A DNA stretch of 64,000 bases, from contig NZ_CP015381.1 in NCBI RefSeq assembly GCF_001854245.1, forward strand, positions 2,329,001 to 2,393,000, given 5' to 3'. This document shows, one piece after another, positions 24,631 to 34,412 of this stretch. The stretch is from Desulfococcus multivorans (GTDB taxonomy: Bacteria; Desulfobacterota; Desulfobacteria; Desulfobacterales; Desulfococcaceae). Positions within the stretch are counted from its first letter, which is position 1; each line of letters begins with the position of its first letter. Made by a program: the position numbers and the translations under genes. Below the pieces are notes generated by a model. The model did not search any database, had not been told where the DNA came from, and worked only from the letters and a program-made list of their open reading frames with translations.

Positions 24631-27414
24631 TCATCCCGTTTGAACACCCGACAGTTGGCCCACCGCCTTATCCGGAAGAAGGCTCTGTTCCTGTTTGTAA
24701 ATGTTCGCGAAACCGGTGGCCGGACTGGCCGAAGCCGGCCTCCCGATATAGGTTGGATCCGTGCCGACAATTTCTTTCAGGCGCGGCGCCATAAACGACC
24801 ACCCCTCCATGTTTACAGGCCCCTCCTGAACCCAGCACCACTGATCGGCTTTCCGATATTTCCCGACGATCCGCTCCAGTTTCTCCCGGGGGAAAGGATA
24901 GAACTGCTCGACCCGGACAATGGCGATGTCATATGCCTTGAGGGTTTCCCGACGCTCCAGGAGCTGGTAATAGATTTTTCCGCTGCAGAAGATCACCCGG
25001 CGCGCTTTTTCGACTGCGGCATCGTCGTCGATAACTTCCTGGAACGTTCCCCTGGAAAAATCGTCGATTCTGGAAACCGCTCGGGGATGCCGCAGGAGGC
25101 TCTTGGGCGTCATCAGCACCAAGGGCTTTCGCCAGGAGCTTTTGGCCTGTCGTCTCAGAAGATGAAAATACTGGGCCGGCGTTGTCGGATTGCAGACCTG
25201 AATGTTGTCGTGGGCGCACAGTTGAAGAAAACGCTCCATGCGTGCAGAGGAGTGTTCGGGGCCAAGCCCCTCCCACCCGTGGGGCAGAAGCATCACCAGA
25301 CCGGAGCGGCGCTGCCACTTGGTTTCACCACTCACGATATACAGGTCGACGATCCCCTGGGCGTTGTTGACAAAATCACCGAACTGCGCTTCCCACAAGG
25401 TGAGGCCCGCCGGTCGAATCATGGAGTAACCGTACTCGAACCCCAGCACCCCGGCCTCGGAGAGCGCGCTGTTGAAAACGCTGAAGACCGCTTTTTTCCG
25501 ACAAACGCCCGTGAGGGGGACATGGAACTCGCCGGTTTTGACATCCACGAGGATGCTGTGCCGCTGGCTGAAGGTGCCCCGAGCGCTGTCCTGGCCGCTC
25601 AGCCGGACATGATGCCCCTCCGACAGCAGCGATGCAAAGGCCAGGGATTCGGCATTGGCCCAGTCGATATCGCGGCCGCTTTCGACGCTTTCCAGACGTT
25701 TACCCAAAAGACGTTCGAGCTTCGGGTGGACGGCAAAGCCGGACGGCGGCGTATTGACGGCGGCCGCCAGGGCTTTCAGCGACTTCTGGGAAACCGCGGT
25801 GTCAACCGGTGCGAAGCTGTAATCGCCGTGATAGTCCGACCAGTTTTCATAAAACCGCGGCACCGGGAAAATCCGGGGATTGTCCTGAGCAGCCGAAAAC
25901 CCCTCCTCAAGACAAGTCACAAGTCCGTTCTCGATCTCCGCGAGACCGCTATCGTCAATCTCGCCGTCGTCGACCATTTTCTCCCCATAAATCTTGTATA
26001 GCGGCGGCCGTTCCCGGATCCGTTCGTACATGGCAGGCTGGGTGAAGTAGGGCTCATCCCCTTCATTGTGTCCGAACCTACGGTAACAGACCATGTCGAC
26101 AATAACATCCTTGCCGAATGCCATGCGGTAGTCAAAGGCCAGTTTGATCACATGGATGACGGCCTCGGGATTCTCCCCGTGAACATGGAAGATCGGGACC
26201 ATCAGCATCTTGGCGATGTCGGTCGAATAACGCGTCGAACGCGCGTTCTCCGGCAAAGTGGTGTACCCGATCTGATTGTTGATGATAATGTGGACGGTCC
26301 CTTCGGTTCTGTATCCCTCCAATTGTGAAAGATTGAGGGTCTCGGCAACCACGCCCTGACCGGCAAATGCCGAATCTCCATGAATCAGCAGCGGCAGCAC
26401 CTGGTTCCGGGGTGCGGGTGTCAGGGCATCCTGCCGGGCGTAGGCAATGCCTTCCACCACCGGATCGACCGATTCCAGATGGCTGGGATTGTTCACCAGA
26501 AACGCTCGAACCTTGCGCTGATTGGCCAGCGTGAGGTCGGCGAGAAAACCGTTGTGATACTTGACATCCCCGGCCCCCATCAGGCTTTCGGGGTCGTAGC
26601 TGTTGATGAACTCCCGGAATATCTCCTCATAATGCTTGCCCAGGATGTTGGTCAGCACGTTCAAACGCCCCCGATGGGCCATCCCGAGGATAATCTCGGT
26701 CACCCCCTGTTCCGACGCGTGAAGGAAAAGGGCATCCATCGCGGCAATCAGGGCATCTGCACCCTCGAGGGAGAAACGGGTCTGGCCCGTGTACTTTTTG
26801 TGCAGAAAACTCTCGAAAAACGCCGACTGATAGAGCTTGGTGATGATACGCCGCTTATCCTCCGCTGAAAATACCGGCTGGTTTCGGATCGGCTCCATTC
26901 GGTCCTGAAGCCAACGGCGCTCCTCCGGATCCTGGAGGTGCATGTATTCCACCCCAACGGATCGGCAATACGTTTCCCGAAGTTCCCGGATGATGTCCTT
27001 CAGGGGGGCCGTGAGGGTTTTTGAGAACCGCCGTGTGTAAAACGCCGTATCGAGGTCTTCGGGAGAAAGTCCCACGGCAGAGATGTTGAGCAGGGGATGA
27101 TCCGTCGGGCAGGCCACCAGAGGATCCAGGCAGGCGAGAAGGTGCCCCATATCCCGGTATCGGTATTTGAGCGCCTCCACCCGTGACTGGAGGAGGGTTT
27201 TGTCGATGGTGCAGGCCTCTTCGGGCAGATCCGTATCCGGTCGGGAGAGCCCCTCATCCGCCCGGACGACGGTTTTCAGATCGAGGCCGCCTGCCGTCTC
27301 GAATCCCTTGAAAAAGATCCGCCAATCCCGTTCCACGGCATCAGGATCGTTTTTCCAAAGCTGGTACTGCCGGTCGATGTACGCCATGTTCATCGTTTCG
27401 GAGATGTCAATCAT
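24631..27414 (-). CDS. sucA: 2-oxoglutarate dehydrogenase E1 component
   Basis: 927-aa thiamine-diphosphate enzyme that decarboxylates 2-oxoglutarate and passes the succinyl group to E2. The N-terminal E2-binding segment (MAYIDRQYQLWKNDPDAVERDW) is present. ThDP-domain motifs include EGADALIAAMDALF, GMAHRGRLNVLTNILG, HGDSAFAGQGVVAE and VCYRRFGHNEGDEPYFTQP; the C-terminal part has FEYGYSM, WEAQFGDFVNNAQ and LLPHGWEGLGPEHSS. ATG 27414 is preferred over the in-frame GTG at 27420. The enzyme indicates an oxidative TCA route using NAD, less usual than ferredoxin-linked 2-oxoglutarate oxidoreductase in strict anaerobes. Confidence 0.97.
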   Translation of the reverse strand: MIDISETMNMAYIDRQYQLWKNDPDAVERDWRIFFKGFETAGGLDLKTVVRADEGLSRPDTDLPEEACTIDKTLLQSRVEALKYRYRDMGHLLACLDPLVACPTDHPLLNISAVGLSPEDLDTAFYTRRFSKTLTAPLKDIIRELRETYCRSVGVEYMHLQDPEERRWLQDRMEPIRNQPVFSAEDKRRIITKLYQSAFFESFLHKKYTGQTRFSLEGADALIAAMDALFLHASEQGVTEIILGMAHRGRLNVLTNILGKHYEEIFREFINSYDPESLMGAGDVKYHNGFLADLTLANQRKVRAFLVNNPSHLESVDPVVEGIAYARQDALTPAPRNQVLPLLIHGDSAFAGQGVVAETLNLSQLEGYRTEGTVHIIINNQIGYTTLPENARSTRYSTDIAKMLMVPIFHVHGENPEAVIHVIKLAFDYRMAFGKDVIVDMVCYRRFGHNEGDEPYFTQPAMYERIRERPPLYKIYGEKMVDDGEIDDSGLAEIENGLVTCLEEGFSAAQDNPRIFPVPRFYENWSDYHGDYSFAPVDTAVSQKSLKALAAAVNTPPSGFAVHPKLERLLGKRLESVESGRDIDWANAESLAFASLLSEGHHVRLSGQDSARGTFSQRHSILVDVKTGEFHVPLTGVCRKKAVFSVFNSALSEAGVLGFEYGYSMIRPAGLTLWEAQFGDFVNNAQGIVDLYIVSGETKWQRRSGLVMLLPHGWEGLGPEHSSARMERFLQLCAHDNIQVCNPTTPAQYFHLLRRQAKSSWRKPLVLMTPKSLLRHPRAVSRIDDFSRGTFQEVIDDDAAVEKARRVIFCSGKIYYQLLERRETLKAYDIAIVRVEQFYPFPREKLERIVGKYRKADQWCWVQEGPVNMEGWSFMAPRLKEIVGTDPTYIGRPASASPATGFANIYKQEQSLLPDKAVGQLSGVQTG

Positions 27415-27476
27415 TTCCACCTCTGTTCATTTGTCTTGAAACACATGCTGAAGTGTCGAAACACGGTATAACGGCA

Positions 27477-28235
27477 TTATGCGTCGAAACGTTGTCGAAA
27501 CCAGTCTGCCGCGAGGTCGGCAACCTTTTCACGCAACGCGGCATCGCTGAACATGTGATCCGCACCATGGACGATCTCGAGCGTCGCGCGGGGATTTCGT
27601 TCCTTGGCGGCCTCGGCGTGCCATACCGGAATGATCTCATCCTTATCCCCATGAATGATGAGAAGCGGTGCGCTGAGGGCCGAGACGGCTTCAAGAATGT
27701 CATATCCGGACGCATCCTCGAAAAATGCGTTCGACAGTGCCAATTCACGCCCCCGACTCTGGAATGTCACACGACCGGTCTCCCGGAGCCGCGACAGCTG
27801 ATCGTGGGTAAACATCGCTTCGGGATCCAACCCGCCAAGGCGGCCGGAAAAAGCCGATACACCGACGACGTCCGTCATCCGTAAGGCGGCCAGAACGGCA
27901 ATGGCCGCCCCCATGCTGTGGCCGGCCAGTCCGAAACGCGACAACCCCCTGGCGGCAAGAAACCGACGCGCCGGCGTCATCTCACCGATATGCCGGGTGT
28001 AGGCGGTATTGATAAAATCCCCCTCACTCTGACCGTTTCCGGAAAAATCGAACCGAAGGGCCGCAATTCCCCGATCCGTCAGTTTGCGGGCTGTTTCCCG
28101 GAGCACGGTGGTATGTCGTGAGCAGGTAAAACAGTGGCCGAAGATGACGCACTCCACCGCGGGGGATTCGGGGAGGTGAAGTGTGCCGGCCAATATTTCA
28201 CCCTCGTCGTTCTTGAATTGTATCGTTTCTTCCAT
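27477..28235 (-). CDS. Alpha/beta hydrolase
   Basis: 252-aa single-domain alpha/beta hydrolase of the OsmC-associated/serine-aminopeptidase type. The nucleophile elbow is GHSMGAA near residue 107. Acid and His are in IHGDKDEIIPV and HGADHMF, and the oxyanion region is FGHCFTCSRHT. FDFSGNGQSEGDF is the usual strand-4 loop. Probably a cytoplasmic esterase or thioesterase; substrate unknown. A paralogue-like gene lies at 36919, with similar length and the same layout. It stands alone, 62 bases upstream of sucA on the same strand. Confidence 0.85.
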   Translation of the reverse strand: MEETIQFKNDEGEILAGTLHLPESPAVECVIFGHCFTCSRHTTVLRETARKLTDRGIAALRFDFSGNGQSEGDFINTAYTRHIGEMTPARRFLAARGLSRFGLAGHSMGAAIAVLAALRMTDVVGVSAFSGRLGGLDPEAMFTHDQLSRLRETGRVTFQSRGRELALSNAFFEDASGYDILEAVSALSAPLLIIHGDKDEIIPVWHAEAAKERNPRATLEIVHGADHMFSDAALREKVADLAADWFRQRFDA

Positions 28236-28682
28236 ACGGATCCTTTCCCTGACGATGTCCCTGGTGCCTGCCGCCGGAAAGACGCAGGACCAACAGATGC
28301 ATCACATCGTTCCCGCAGACGGCACGGATGCCGTAATATCAAAACCTGCCGTATGGAGGTGCGGCATCTTTTCGCCATGCCTTTCGGGGTGTGTTGGTGA
28401 GCTTAATATCAGAATCCGAGAAAATCAAGAAAAAGCATTTTCTAGCGTATTGCTCAGATTTCGGTTTTCGTTGAGGAGAGGCTGAAGACTGAAGGTTGAA
28501 GGGGCACAAACACACCGTTCATCGCAGACGTTCCCCTTCAGCCTCGATCCCGAAAGCTGAAGTATTGACGGTATGACAGGGGGTGGGATATGGATGTCGG
28601 CTGTTCGGAGGATGGACGATCCATCTCTCCGAACACCTGTTGTCTGAGAACTTTTTGTCGCTGAGGACTGTCGGATCGGGGT
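28236..28682. other. Intergenic region with palindromic repeat
   Basis: 447 bases between the Mrp-family gene and the hydrolase gene, both on the minus strand. It contains a full copy of the GGCTGAAG palindromic family at 28478-28562. The region 28395-28470 is AT-rich and may hold the hydrolase promoter. No gene is supported; the short frames have no ribosome-binding sites. Confidence 0.45.
28478..28562. repeat. Palindromic intergenic repeat, copy C
   Basis: GAGGCTGAAGACTGAAGG..GAAGGGG arm, loop ACACCGTTCATCGCAGACG, then TCCCCTTCAGCCT and a degraded outer arm (GAAAGCTGAAG). Same orientation and CCGTTC-N-GCAGACG loop type as copies A and B. Confidence 0.7.
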
Positions 28683-29531
28683 TCAGCCGTTCAGCTTCGC
28701 CATCCGTTCGGCAACAGCCTCAAAGGCAAGCGTCACAGGAGATGTCTTGTATATCTCCTGATAGCAGCTCCCTGAATCCCCGCAAGCCACGATCTTGGGC
28801 TCAAAGGGTATTCTGCCGAGGAAATGAATGCCGAAATCACTGGCGGTTTTCTCACCGCCCCCCGTGCCGAACATGTCGATGGCTTCACCGCAATGGGGAC
28901 ATTTGAAACCGCTCATGTTTTCGATGAGACCGAAAATTTCCATCTTGATGGTCTGGCAGAAATTGATGGATTTCCGGACATCCGCCAGCGAAACCTCCTG
29001 GGGCGTCGTGACGATGATCGCCTTGGCGCCTGAAATCGTCTGAGCCACACTCAGGGGTTCGTCTCCCGTTCCCGGAGGCGAGTCGATTATCAGATAATCC
29101 AGTTCCCCCCACTCCACATCCGATATGAACTGACGGATGACCGAATGTTTCATGGGTCCTCTCCAGATGATGGCGTCGTCCTTGCTCGCACTGAGGGATT
29201 CGATGGACACCGCGGAAAGGTTGTCGGAGTAGGCCAGGGGCGTCAGCTTCCTGTTGGCGTTGACGCCCAGCATCTCCTTCTGTATGCCGAGCATTCTGGG
29301 CACGTCCGGGCCGTGAATGTCCACGTCCATAATCCCGACCTTGAAGCCCTTTTTGGCCAGTGCCATCGCAAGGTTGACCGAAACGCTCGTCTTCCCGACG
29401 CCTCCCTTGCCGCTCATGACCATGAAGATCTGTTTTATTTTTCGGAGGGAATCTTCCAGGGCTGCGTCCTGCTCGGACTGTTTCTGTTTCTGCTGGGACG
29501 ATTTGCAATCGCCGCCGGTGATCATTTCCAT
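28683..29531 (-). CDS. Mrp/NBP35-family P-loop ATPase, FeS cluster carrier
   Basis: 282-aa ATPase of the Mrp/ApbC/NBP35 family, which binds and transfers FeS clusters. The deviant Walker A motif MSGKGGVGKTSVSVNLA lies near residue 39. DVDIHGPDVPRMLG, YLIIDSPPGTGDEPLS and the CPHCGE metal-binding pair near residue 220 follow. The Gln/Lys-rich N-terminus (SSQQKQKQSEQD) replaces the usual N-terminal Cys cluster; one Cys is present in GGDCKSS. ATG 29531 follows GAGGAG. It is 244 bases downstream of a DUF134 gene on the same strand, a pairing common in anaerobes. Confidence 0.92.
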   Translation of the reverse strand: MEMITGGDCKSSQQKQKQSEQDAALEDSLRKIKQIFMVMSGKGGVGKTSVSVNLAMALAKKGFKVGIMDVDIHGPDVPRMLGIQKEMLGVNANRKLTPLAYSDNLSAVSIESLSASKDDAIIWRGPMKHSVIRQFISDVEWGELDYLIIDSPPGTGDEPLSVAQTISGAKAIIVTTPQEVSLADVRKSINFCQTIKMEIFGLIENMSGFKCPHCGEAIDMFGTGGGEKTASDFGIHFLGRIPFEPKIVACGDSGSCYQEIYKTSPVTLAFEAVAERMAKLNG

Positions 29532-29775
29532 AATTCAATCTCCTCGAACGTTAAAACAACCATAACAAACGCACCGGCACCTTTCGGTGCCAAACGTCAA
29601 AAGACGGACGCCTCTGCATCAACCGCCTGCAAAGGATCTTTCCGTCTCCCATCTTTGAGGGGGCAGACCGGTCGCCGGTATACCCACGTGTTCAACTGTC
29701 TTTCCCTGAAAGACAATAACGCCTTCTCAGGGGATTTTCAAGCACCGCCCCACCCGACCCGGGTCCTGCATACCT

Positions 29776-30189
29776 TTATTCGGAGACACGATGGAAATAC
29801 CGACTGTTGCAAGCCGGACAGCTTTCGGGTTTTCCCGTGCCGAGGGGTTCATCCCATTTGTAGTTGCACTTGTCACAGACGAAAATCCGGTTGTCTTCCA
29901 CAATCGTGTAGTTCCCACCGTCAACGTTGATGGCTTTTCCATTGATCAGCGCGTCGGCGATCACCTTTCTGGCCCGCTGGATGATCCTCCCGAAAGTGGC
30001 CCGGGAAACCCCCATCCGCTGACCGGCTTCCTCGTAGGAAAGCCCCAGCAGATCTGAAAGGCGAATCGACTCCCGTTCGTCTACGGTCAGGGAGACCTCC
30101 TCGAGGTCGACCATTGGTATACCCCGCGGCTTGAAATAGCTGATTTCGGGATTAAACGCCACCAGTCGATTTTTTTTGGGTCTGACCAT
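29776..30189 (-). CDS. DUF134 family DNA-binding protein with C-terminal zinc ribbon
   Basis: 137-aa protein. Residues 1-95 match the DUF134 family: RPKKNRLVAFNPEISYFKPRGIP, then a sigma-like helix-turn-helix (LTVDERESIRLSDLLGLSYEEAGQRMGVSRATFGRIIQRARKVIADAL). The tail is a rubredoxin-like zinc ribbon (CDKCNYKW ... CPACNSRYF). Such proteins often accompany Mrp/NBP35 ATPases and NifX-like proteins, and regulation of FeS metabolism is suspected. ATG 30189 follows AAGGAGCGG; the longer frame runs through the promoter region. Confidence 0.88.
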   Translation of the reverse strand: MVRPKKNRLVAFNPEISYFKPRGIPMVDLEEVSLTVDERESIRLSDLLGLSYEEAGQRMGVSRATFGRIIQRARKVIADALINGKAINVDGGNYTIVEDNRIFVCDKCNYKWDEPLGTGKPESCPACNSRYFHRVSE

Positions 30190-30481
30190 ATATCCGCTCC
30201 TTGGTTTGACAGAATTAAACCGATTCGGGCCATCGCACGAGTCGGTATGACTTCTGAAACATGTGTTAGAATAATATCTCAAAATATAGTCTGATTTTTG
30301 AATTGTAAAGCGCTTTCCAAGAAAATTTTCCATTTTTGGCGGCGGCGGTTTCCGGATCCCCAATGGTGTCTATGCGTCCCATTTCCAAGACCCCCGGCCC
30401 TTCCGTCCAAAAAATAGTCTTGCGATTTCTCACAGAAGTCGTTAGATTAACCCGGATATTGTTCTGAAGCCTGTTTTAACC

Positions 30482-31450
30482 ATGACTTTCCAAAAGCGTG
30501 ACGATATGCCCGAAGCCACGGATTTGACAGCCGATTTAAAACCCGATCTGACGACCCGCATCGGGGGTGTCCTGCTCAAGAACCCGGTCATGACCGCTTC
30601 GGGCACCTTTGGGTATGGTCGTGAATATTCTCCCTTCATCGATCTCAACCGTCTGGGAGCCATTGTTGTCAAGGGGCTTTCCCTCTCTCCCGCCAAAGGC
30701 AATCCGCCCCAGCGCATCGCCGAAACCCCTTGCGGGATGCTGAACGCCATCGGCCTTGAAAATGTCGGCCTCGACGCCTTCGTTGAAAAAAAGCTGCCTT
30801 TCCTGAGATCGATCGCAACACCGACATGGATCAACATTTACGGCAAAACCGTCGAGGAATATGCCGAATTGGCCCGGAGAATTGATGACATTGAAGGGAT
30901 TGCCGGTATAGAACTCAACATTTCCTGCCCCAACGTCAAGACCGGCGGCATCGCCTTCGGCGTCGACCCGCAGATGGCTAACGAGGTGGTTGAGGCCGTC
31001 CGGAAACGAACCTCACGACCGCTCATGGTCAAACTCTCTCCCAACGTCACCGACATCACTCAGATCGCCCGAAGCGCCATCGATGGGGGCGCAGACGCTC
31101 TCTCACTCATCAACACCATCACCGGCATGGCCGTCGACATCCACCGTCGGCGCTCCAAGATCGCCAACATCACCGGCGGACTGTCCGGACCCGCCATCAA
31201 ACCGGTGGCGCTCAGAATGGTGTGGCAGGTCGCCCAGATGAGCGAGGTGCCGGTGGTGGGGATCGGCGGCATCGCCAAAGCCGAGGATGCCTTGGAATTT
31301 ATCATCGCCGGCGCCGCTGCCGTTCAGATCGGCACCGCCAATTTCATCGACCCCACCGTATCGGTCCAGATCGTCGACGGCATCGAACGCTACATGATCA
31401 CCCACGGCATTTCCCGATTGACAGAGCTGATCGGAAGCCTTGAAACATAG
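30482..31450 (+). CDS. pyrD: Dihydroorotate dehydrogenase, class 1B catalytic subunit
   Basis: 322-aa FMN enzyme oxidising dihydroorotate to orotate. Seen are KNPVMTASGTFGYGREY, ELNISCPNVKTGGIAFG with the catalytic Cys expected in class 1B, KLSPNVTDI, GLSGPAIKPVALRMV and GIGGIAKAEDALEFIIAGAAAVQIGTA. The N-terminus has about 20 residues more than short class 1B forms, so initiation at an internal codon is possible. Class 1B needs PyrK, which is not adjacent here and must lie elsewhere. Confidence 0.93.
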   Translation: MTFQKRDDMPEATDLTADLKPDLTTRIGGVLLKNPVMTASGTFGYGREYSPFIDLNRLGAIVVKGLSLSPAKGNPPQRIAETPCGMLNAIGLENVGLDAFVEKKLPFLRSIATPTWINIYGKTVEEYAELARRIDDIEGIAGIELNISCPNVKTGGIAFGVDPQMANEVVEAVRKRTSRPLMVKLSPNVTDITQIARSAIDGGADALSLINTITGMAVDIHRRRSKIANITGGLSGPAIKPVALRMVWQVAQMSEVPVVGIGGIAKAEDALEFIIAGAAAVQIGTANFIDPTVSVQIVDGIERYMITHGISRLTELIGSLET

Positions 31451-31479
31451 TTCATCATCCACCTGGAAAGGAGACAGGA

Positions 31480-31947
31480 ATGCATTTTGAAAGCATAAAC
31501 GAGATTATCGATTTTGCGATCCAGAAGGAACAGGAAGCCGTCGACTTTTACCTTACAGCCAGCCGGGAAGAATCCATGTCAGGCTCGAAGGAAATGCTGA
31601 TCGAGTTTTCGGAAGAAGAAAAAAAGCACAAACGCATGCTCGAAGAGCTCAAGGTCAAAGGCTATGCCGAAGGCGTCGAAGACTATCAGTTCAAATGGAT
31701 CAAGGACATCAAGCGCAGCGACTACATGGACGACATGGTTTACAAGCCGGGAATGGGATATCGGGACATTCTGATTGTCGCCATCAAGCGGGAGGAAAAC
31801 GCTCTGAAGCTCTACAACAAATTGCTGGCCGAGGCCAAGTCCGAAAACGCCAAAGCCATTTTCAAGATCCTCTGCCAGGAAGAAGCCAGGCACAAGCTGG
31901 GTCTTGAAACCCTGTACGACGATCATATGGCTGAAATGGGCGATTGA
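31480..31947 (+). CDS. Rubrerythrin-like ferritin-fold protein
   Basis: 155-aa diiron-type four-helix protein. Ligand helices are KEQEAVDFYLTA, FSEEEKKHKRML, KREENALKLYNKL and QEEARHKLGLE. No rubredoxin domain. AAAGGAGACAGG before ATG 31480 is strong. It follows pyrD by 29 bases and is probably co-transcribed; a terminator follows at 31988. Peroxide reduction or iron handling is likely. It is a second member of this class in the window (compare 16386-16874), with a different sequence. Confidence 0.88.
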   Translation: MHFESINEIIDFAIQKEQEAVDFYLTASREESMSGSKEMLIEFSEEEKKHKRMLEELKVKGYAEGVEDYQFKWIKDIKRSDYMDDMVYKPGMGYRDILIVAIKREENALKLYNKLLAEAKSENAKAIFKILCQEEARHKLGLETLYDDHMAEMGD

Positions 31948-31987
31948 TCCCGGCAGTATGATCCCGATCATGTCGTTCGGTTTTACG

Positions 31988-32020
31988 ATCCCCCATACCG
32001 TAAAAGGCAGGGGGATTTTT
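31988..32020 (+). terminator. Intrinsic terminator
   Basis: ATCCCCC (31988-31994) pairs with GGGGGAT (32010-32016); a TTTT run follows. It ends the pyrD/rubrerythrin-like unit. Confidence 0.75.
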
Positions 32021-32111
32021 CGTTGAATCCGAAGCGGGGCCGGCGAGCACGGAGATGATCGACCCGCCGCCGCACACATGGTCGGCGATCGAATTGAAAG
32101 GATAAGTCATT

Positions 32112-32678
32112 GTGTTGAAACGCTGTATAATGATCGCATTGGCCGTACTGACGGTGGTGTTACCCTCGTGTTCCGCCGAAACCGTCGGCGGCGTCGCCGT
32201 CCCGGATACGCTGACGGCGGGCAATGTGCCGCTCGTTCTGAACGGAGTGGGTTTGAGACAAAGGTTTTTCATGAAAATATACGCCGGAGCGCTGTATCTC
32301 GAAAAAAAAAGTTCTGATGCCCGAAAGATTATCGCGGCGGAAGCACCCATGGCCATCCGCATGCACTTCATTCATGACGGGGTGCCCAGCCGGAAACTGA
32401 TCGAGGCCTGGAACGAGGGATTCGAAAACAGCACCAGGGGAGATACGGCGGCGCTTGCGTCACAGATCGAAAAATTCAATGCATGCTTCACTGAAGCGGC
32501 GCGTGCGGGGGATGTCTATGACATCATTTATTCCCCGGGGCAGGGGATCCGCGTCTATAAGAAAAATCAGCTCCGCGGGGCGATTCAGGGGACCGCGTTC
32601 AAAAAGGCCCTGTTCGGTATCTGGTTGGGGGAAAAGCCCGCGGATCAGAACCTCAAGGAGGATATGCTGGGCAAATAG
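32112..32678 (+). CDS. Exported chalcone isomerase-like protein
   Basis: 188-aa protein with a lipoprotein-type or Sec signal (ALAVLTVVLPSCSAE; LPSC is a possible lipobox). The body matches bacterial chalcone-isomerase-fold proteins: VPDTLTAGNVPLVLNGVGLRQRFFMKIYAGALYL, MRMHF-like strand, AWNEGFENST, GIWLGEKPAD. These bacterial members are not known to act on flavonoids; the role is unknown. GTG 32112 follows AAAGGATAAG. Single gene between two terminator-free gaps. Confidence 0.8.
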   Translation: MLKRCIMIALAVLTVVLPSCSAETVGGVAVPDTLTAGNVPLVLNGVGLRQRFFMKIYAGALYLEKKSSDARKIIAAEAPMAIRMHFIHDGVPSRKLIEAWNEGFENSTRGDTAALASQIEKFNACFTEAARAGDVYDIIYSPGQGIRVYKKNQLRGAIQGTAFKKALFGIWLGEKPADQNLKEDMLGK

Positions 32679-32781
32679 ACCATAGGGAGTTGAGGCTTAC
32701 CGTCGCAGGCCGATGCGGCCCGGGCGTGCGACCCCGCTGTCACAAAAACCGACATTCCATAACAGACAGGACTGAGAATCA

Positions 32782-34311
32782 TTGGGAACCGATATCACCA
32801 GCCACAAGCTCCAAATCCGGAATCTTCGTCTAACGGATTACGACAATATCCGCGACATCATGAAAGCGGCTTATGCCGGCATGGGCGGGGCATGGCAGGC
32901 GCACGAATATAAGACGATCCTCTCTCTTTTCCCCGAGGGGCAGATCTGCATCGAGGACAAGGGCAGGGTGGTGGCGGCTGCGCTCACGCTGATCATCGAC
33001 TACGCCGGTCTCGAGGACGACCATTCTTACGAGGATATCGTGTCCGACGGCAGCTTCAAAGGGCATGACCCGAAGGGGGATTATCTTTACGGCATAGACC
33101 TTTTCGTCCATAACGATTATCGCGGCATGCGTCTGGGTCGACGACTCTATGACGCGAGAAAGGAGCTCTGCGAAAAGCTCAACCTGAAGGGAATTATCAT
33201 TGGGGGCCGTATACCGGGCTATGCCAAATACCACCGGGAGATGAGTCCGGTCACCTACATCGAGAAGGTGCGAAGCCGTGAGATCGTCGATCCGGTGCTG
33301 ACCTTTCAGCTCGCCAACGAGTTCCACCCGAAACGGGTGATCCGCAACTATATTCCCGAAGACAATTCCTCCCGCAGCCACGCGGTGTTTCTCGAGTGGA
33401 ACAACATCTTTTACGAGAGCCGGAAAAAGATCGTGTGGGGACGGAAATCCAACGTCCGGATCGGTGTCGTTCAATGGAAAATGCGGGCGTTCAAATCCTT
33501 CGAAGAACTCCTGCAGCAGGTGGAATTCTTCATCGATACGGTGTCCGGTTACAACGCCGACCTGATCCTGTTCCCGGAGCTCTTCAACGCACCGCTTCTG
33601 GGGCATTACAGCCAGGACGATCCGCCGACGGCCATGCGCGCTCTGGCCGAACATACCGAGCGGCTGCGGGACGAGATTCTCCAGATGGCGGTCGCATACA
33701 ACATCAACATTGTCGCGGGAAGCCTCCCCGAATACGTCGGTGAAACACTCCACAACGTCTCGTTTCTCTGCCGGCGCGACGGGACATGGGATGCCCAATA
33801 CAAGCTCCACATTACCCCCGATGAAGCCGAATATTGGGGACTCAAAGGCGGCGACGCCCTGAAGGTTTTCGACACCGACATCGGCAAAATCGGCATCCTG
33901 ATCTGCTATGACGCTGAATTCCCCGAATTGTCCAGGCTGCTGGCCGACAGGGGCATGCAGATTCTTCTCGTTCCGTTCTGGACCGACACCAAAAACGGTT
34001 ACCTCAGGATCCGTCGCTGCGCCCAGGCCCGGGCCATCGAAAACGAATGCTATGTCGCCATTTCGGGAAGCGTGGGAAATCTGCCCAAGATCGAAAACAT
34101 GGATATTCAGTATTCCCAATCCGCCATTTTCACACCGTCGGATTTCGCGTTTCCCCACGATGCCGTCGCCGCGGAGGCCACCCCCAACACCGAGATGACC
34201 CTTGTGACCGATCTGGATCTGGATCTGCTGAAAGAGCTGCGGAAACACGGCAGCGTCAGAAATCTGGACAGCCGAAGGAAGGAACTCTATTCCGTGAGGT
34301 GGCTGAAATAA
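32782..34311 (+). CDS. GNAT acetyltransferase / carbon-nitrogen hydrolase fusion
   Basis: 509-aa bifunctional protein. Residues 1-210 are a GNAT domain (LRLTDYDNIRDIMKAAYAGM, LYGIDLFVHNDYRGMRLGRRLYD). Residues 225-509 are a nitrilase-superfamily amidase with the catalytic triad visible as Glu in LFPELFNAP, Lys in QYKLHITPDE and Cys in LICYDAEFPE. This fusion type is found in several bacterial phyla and its substrate is unsettled; coupled deacylation and acetylation of an amine is a fair guess. The start is a TTG at 32782 with a weak ribosome-binding site; no better codon exists before the GNAT domain. Confidence 0.85.
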   Translation: MGTDITSHKLQIRNLRLTDYDNIRDIMKAAYAGMGGAWQAHEYKTILSLFPEGQICIEDKGRVVAAALTLIIDYAGLEDDHSYEDIVSDGSFKGHDPKGDYLYGIDLFVHNDYRGMRLGRRLYDARKELCEKLNLKGIIIGGRIPGYAKYHREMSPVTYIEKVRSREIVDPVLTFQLANEFHPKRVIRNYIPEDNSSRSHAVFLEWNNIFYESRKKIVWGRKSNVRIGVVQWKMRAFKSFEELLQQVEFFIDTVSGYNADLILFPELFNAPLLGHYSQDDPPTAMRALAEHTERLRDEILQMAVAYNINIVAGSLPEYVGETLHNVSFLCRRDGTWDAQYKLHITPDEAEYWGLKGGDALKVFDTDIGKIGILICYDAEFPELSRLLADRGMQILLVPFWTDTKNGYLRIRRCAQARAIENECYVAISGSVGNLPKIENMDIQYSQSAIFTPSDFAFPHDAVAAEATPNTEMTLVTDLDLDLLKELRKHGSVRNLDSRRKELYSVRWLK

Positions 34312-34412
34312 CATCGGCAGCCGGGCACCAGGGGATTTTCCACCTTTTGGGGCAGATACGCCTGAAGATAAGAAGGGCGTGACATTATGGGTTCGCGTCC
34401 TATTTTTATTTT

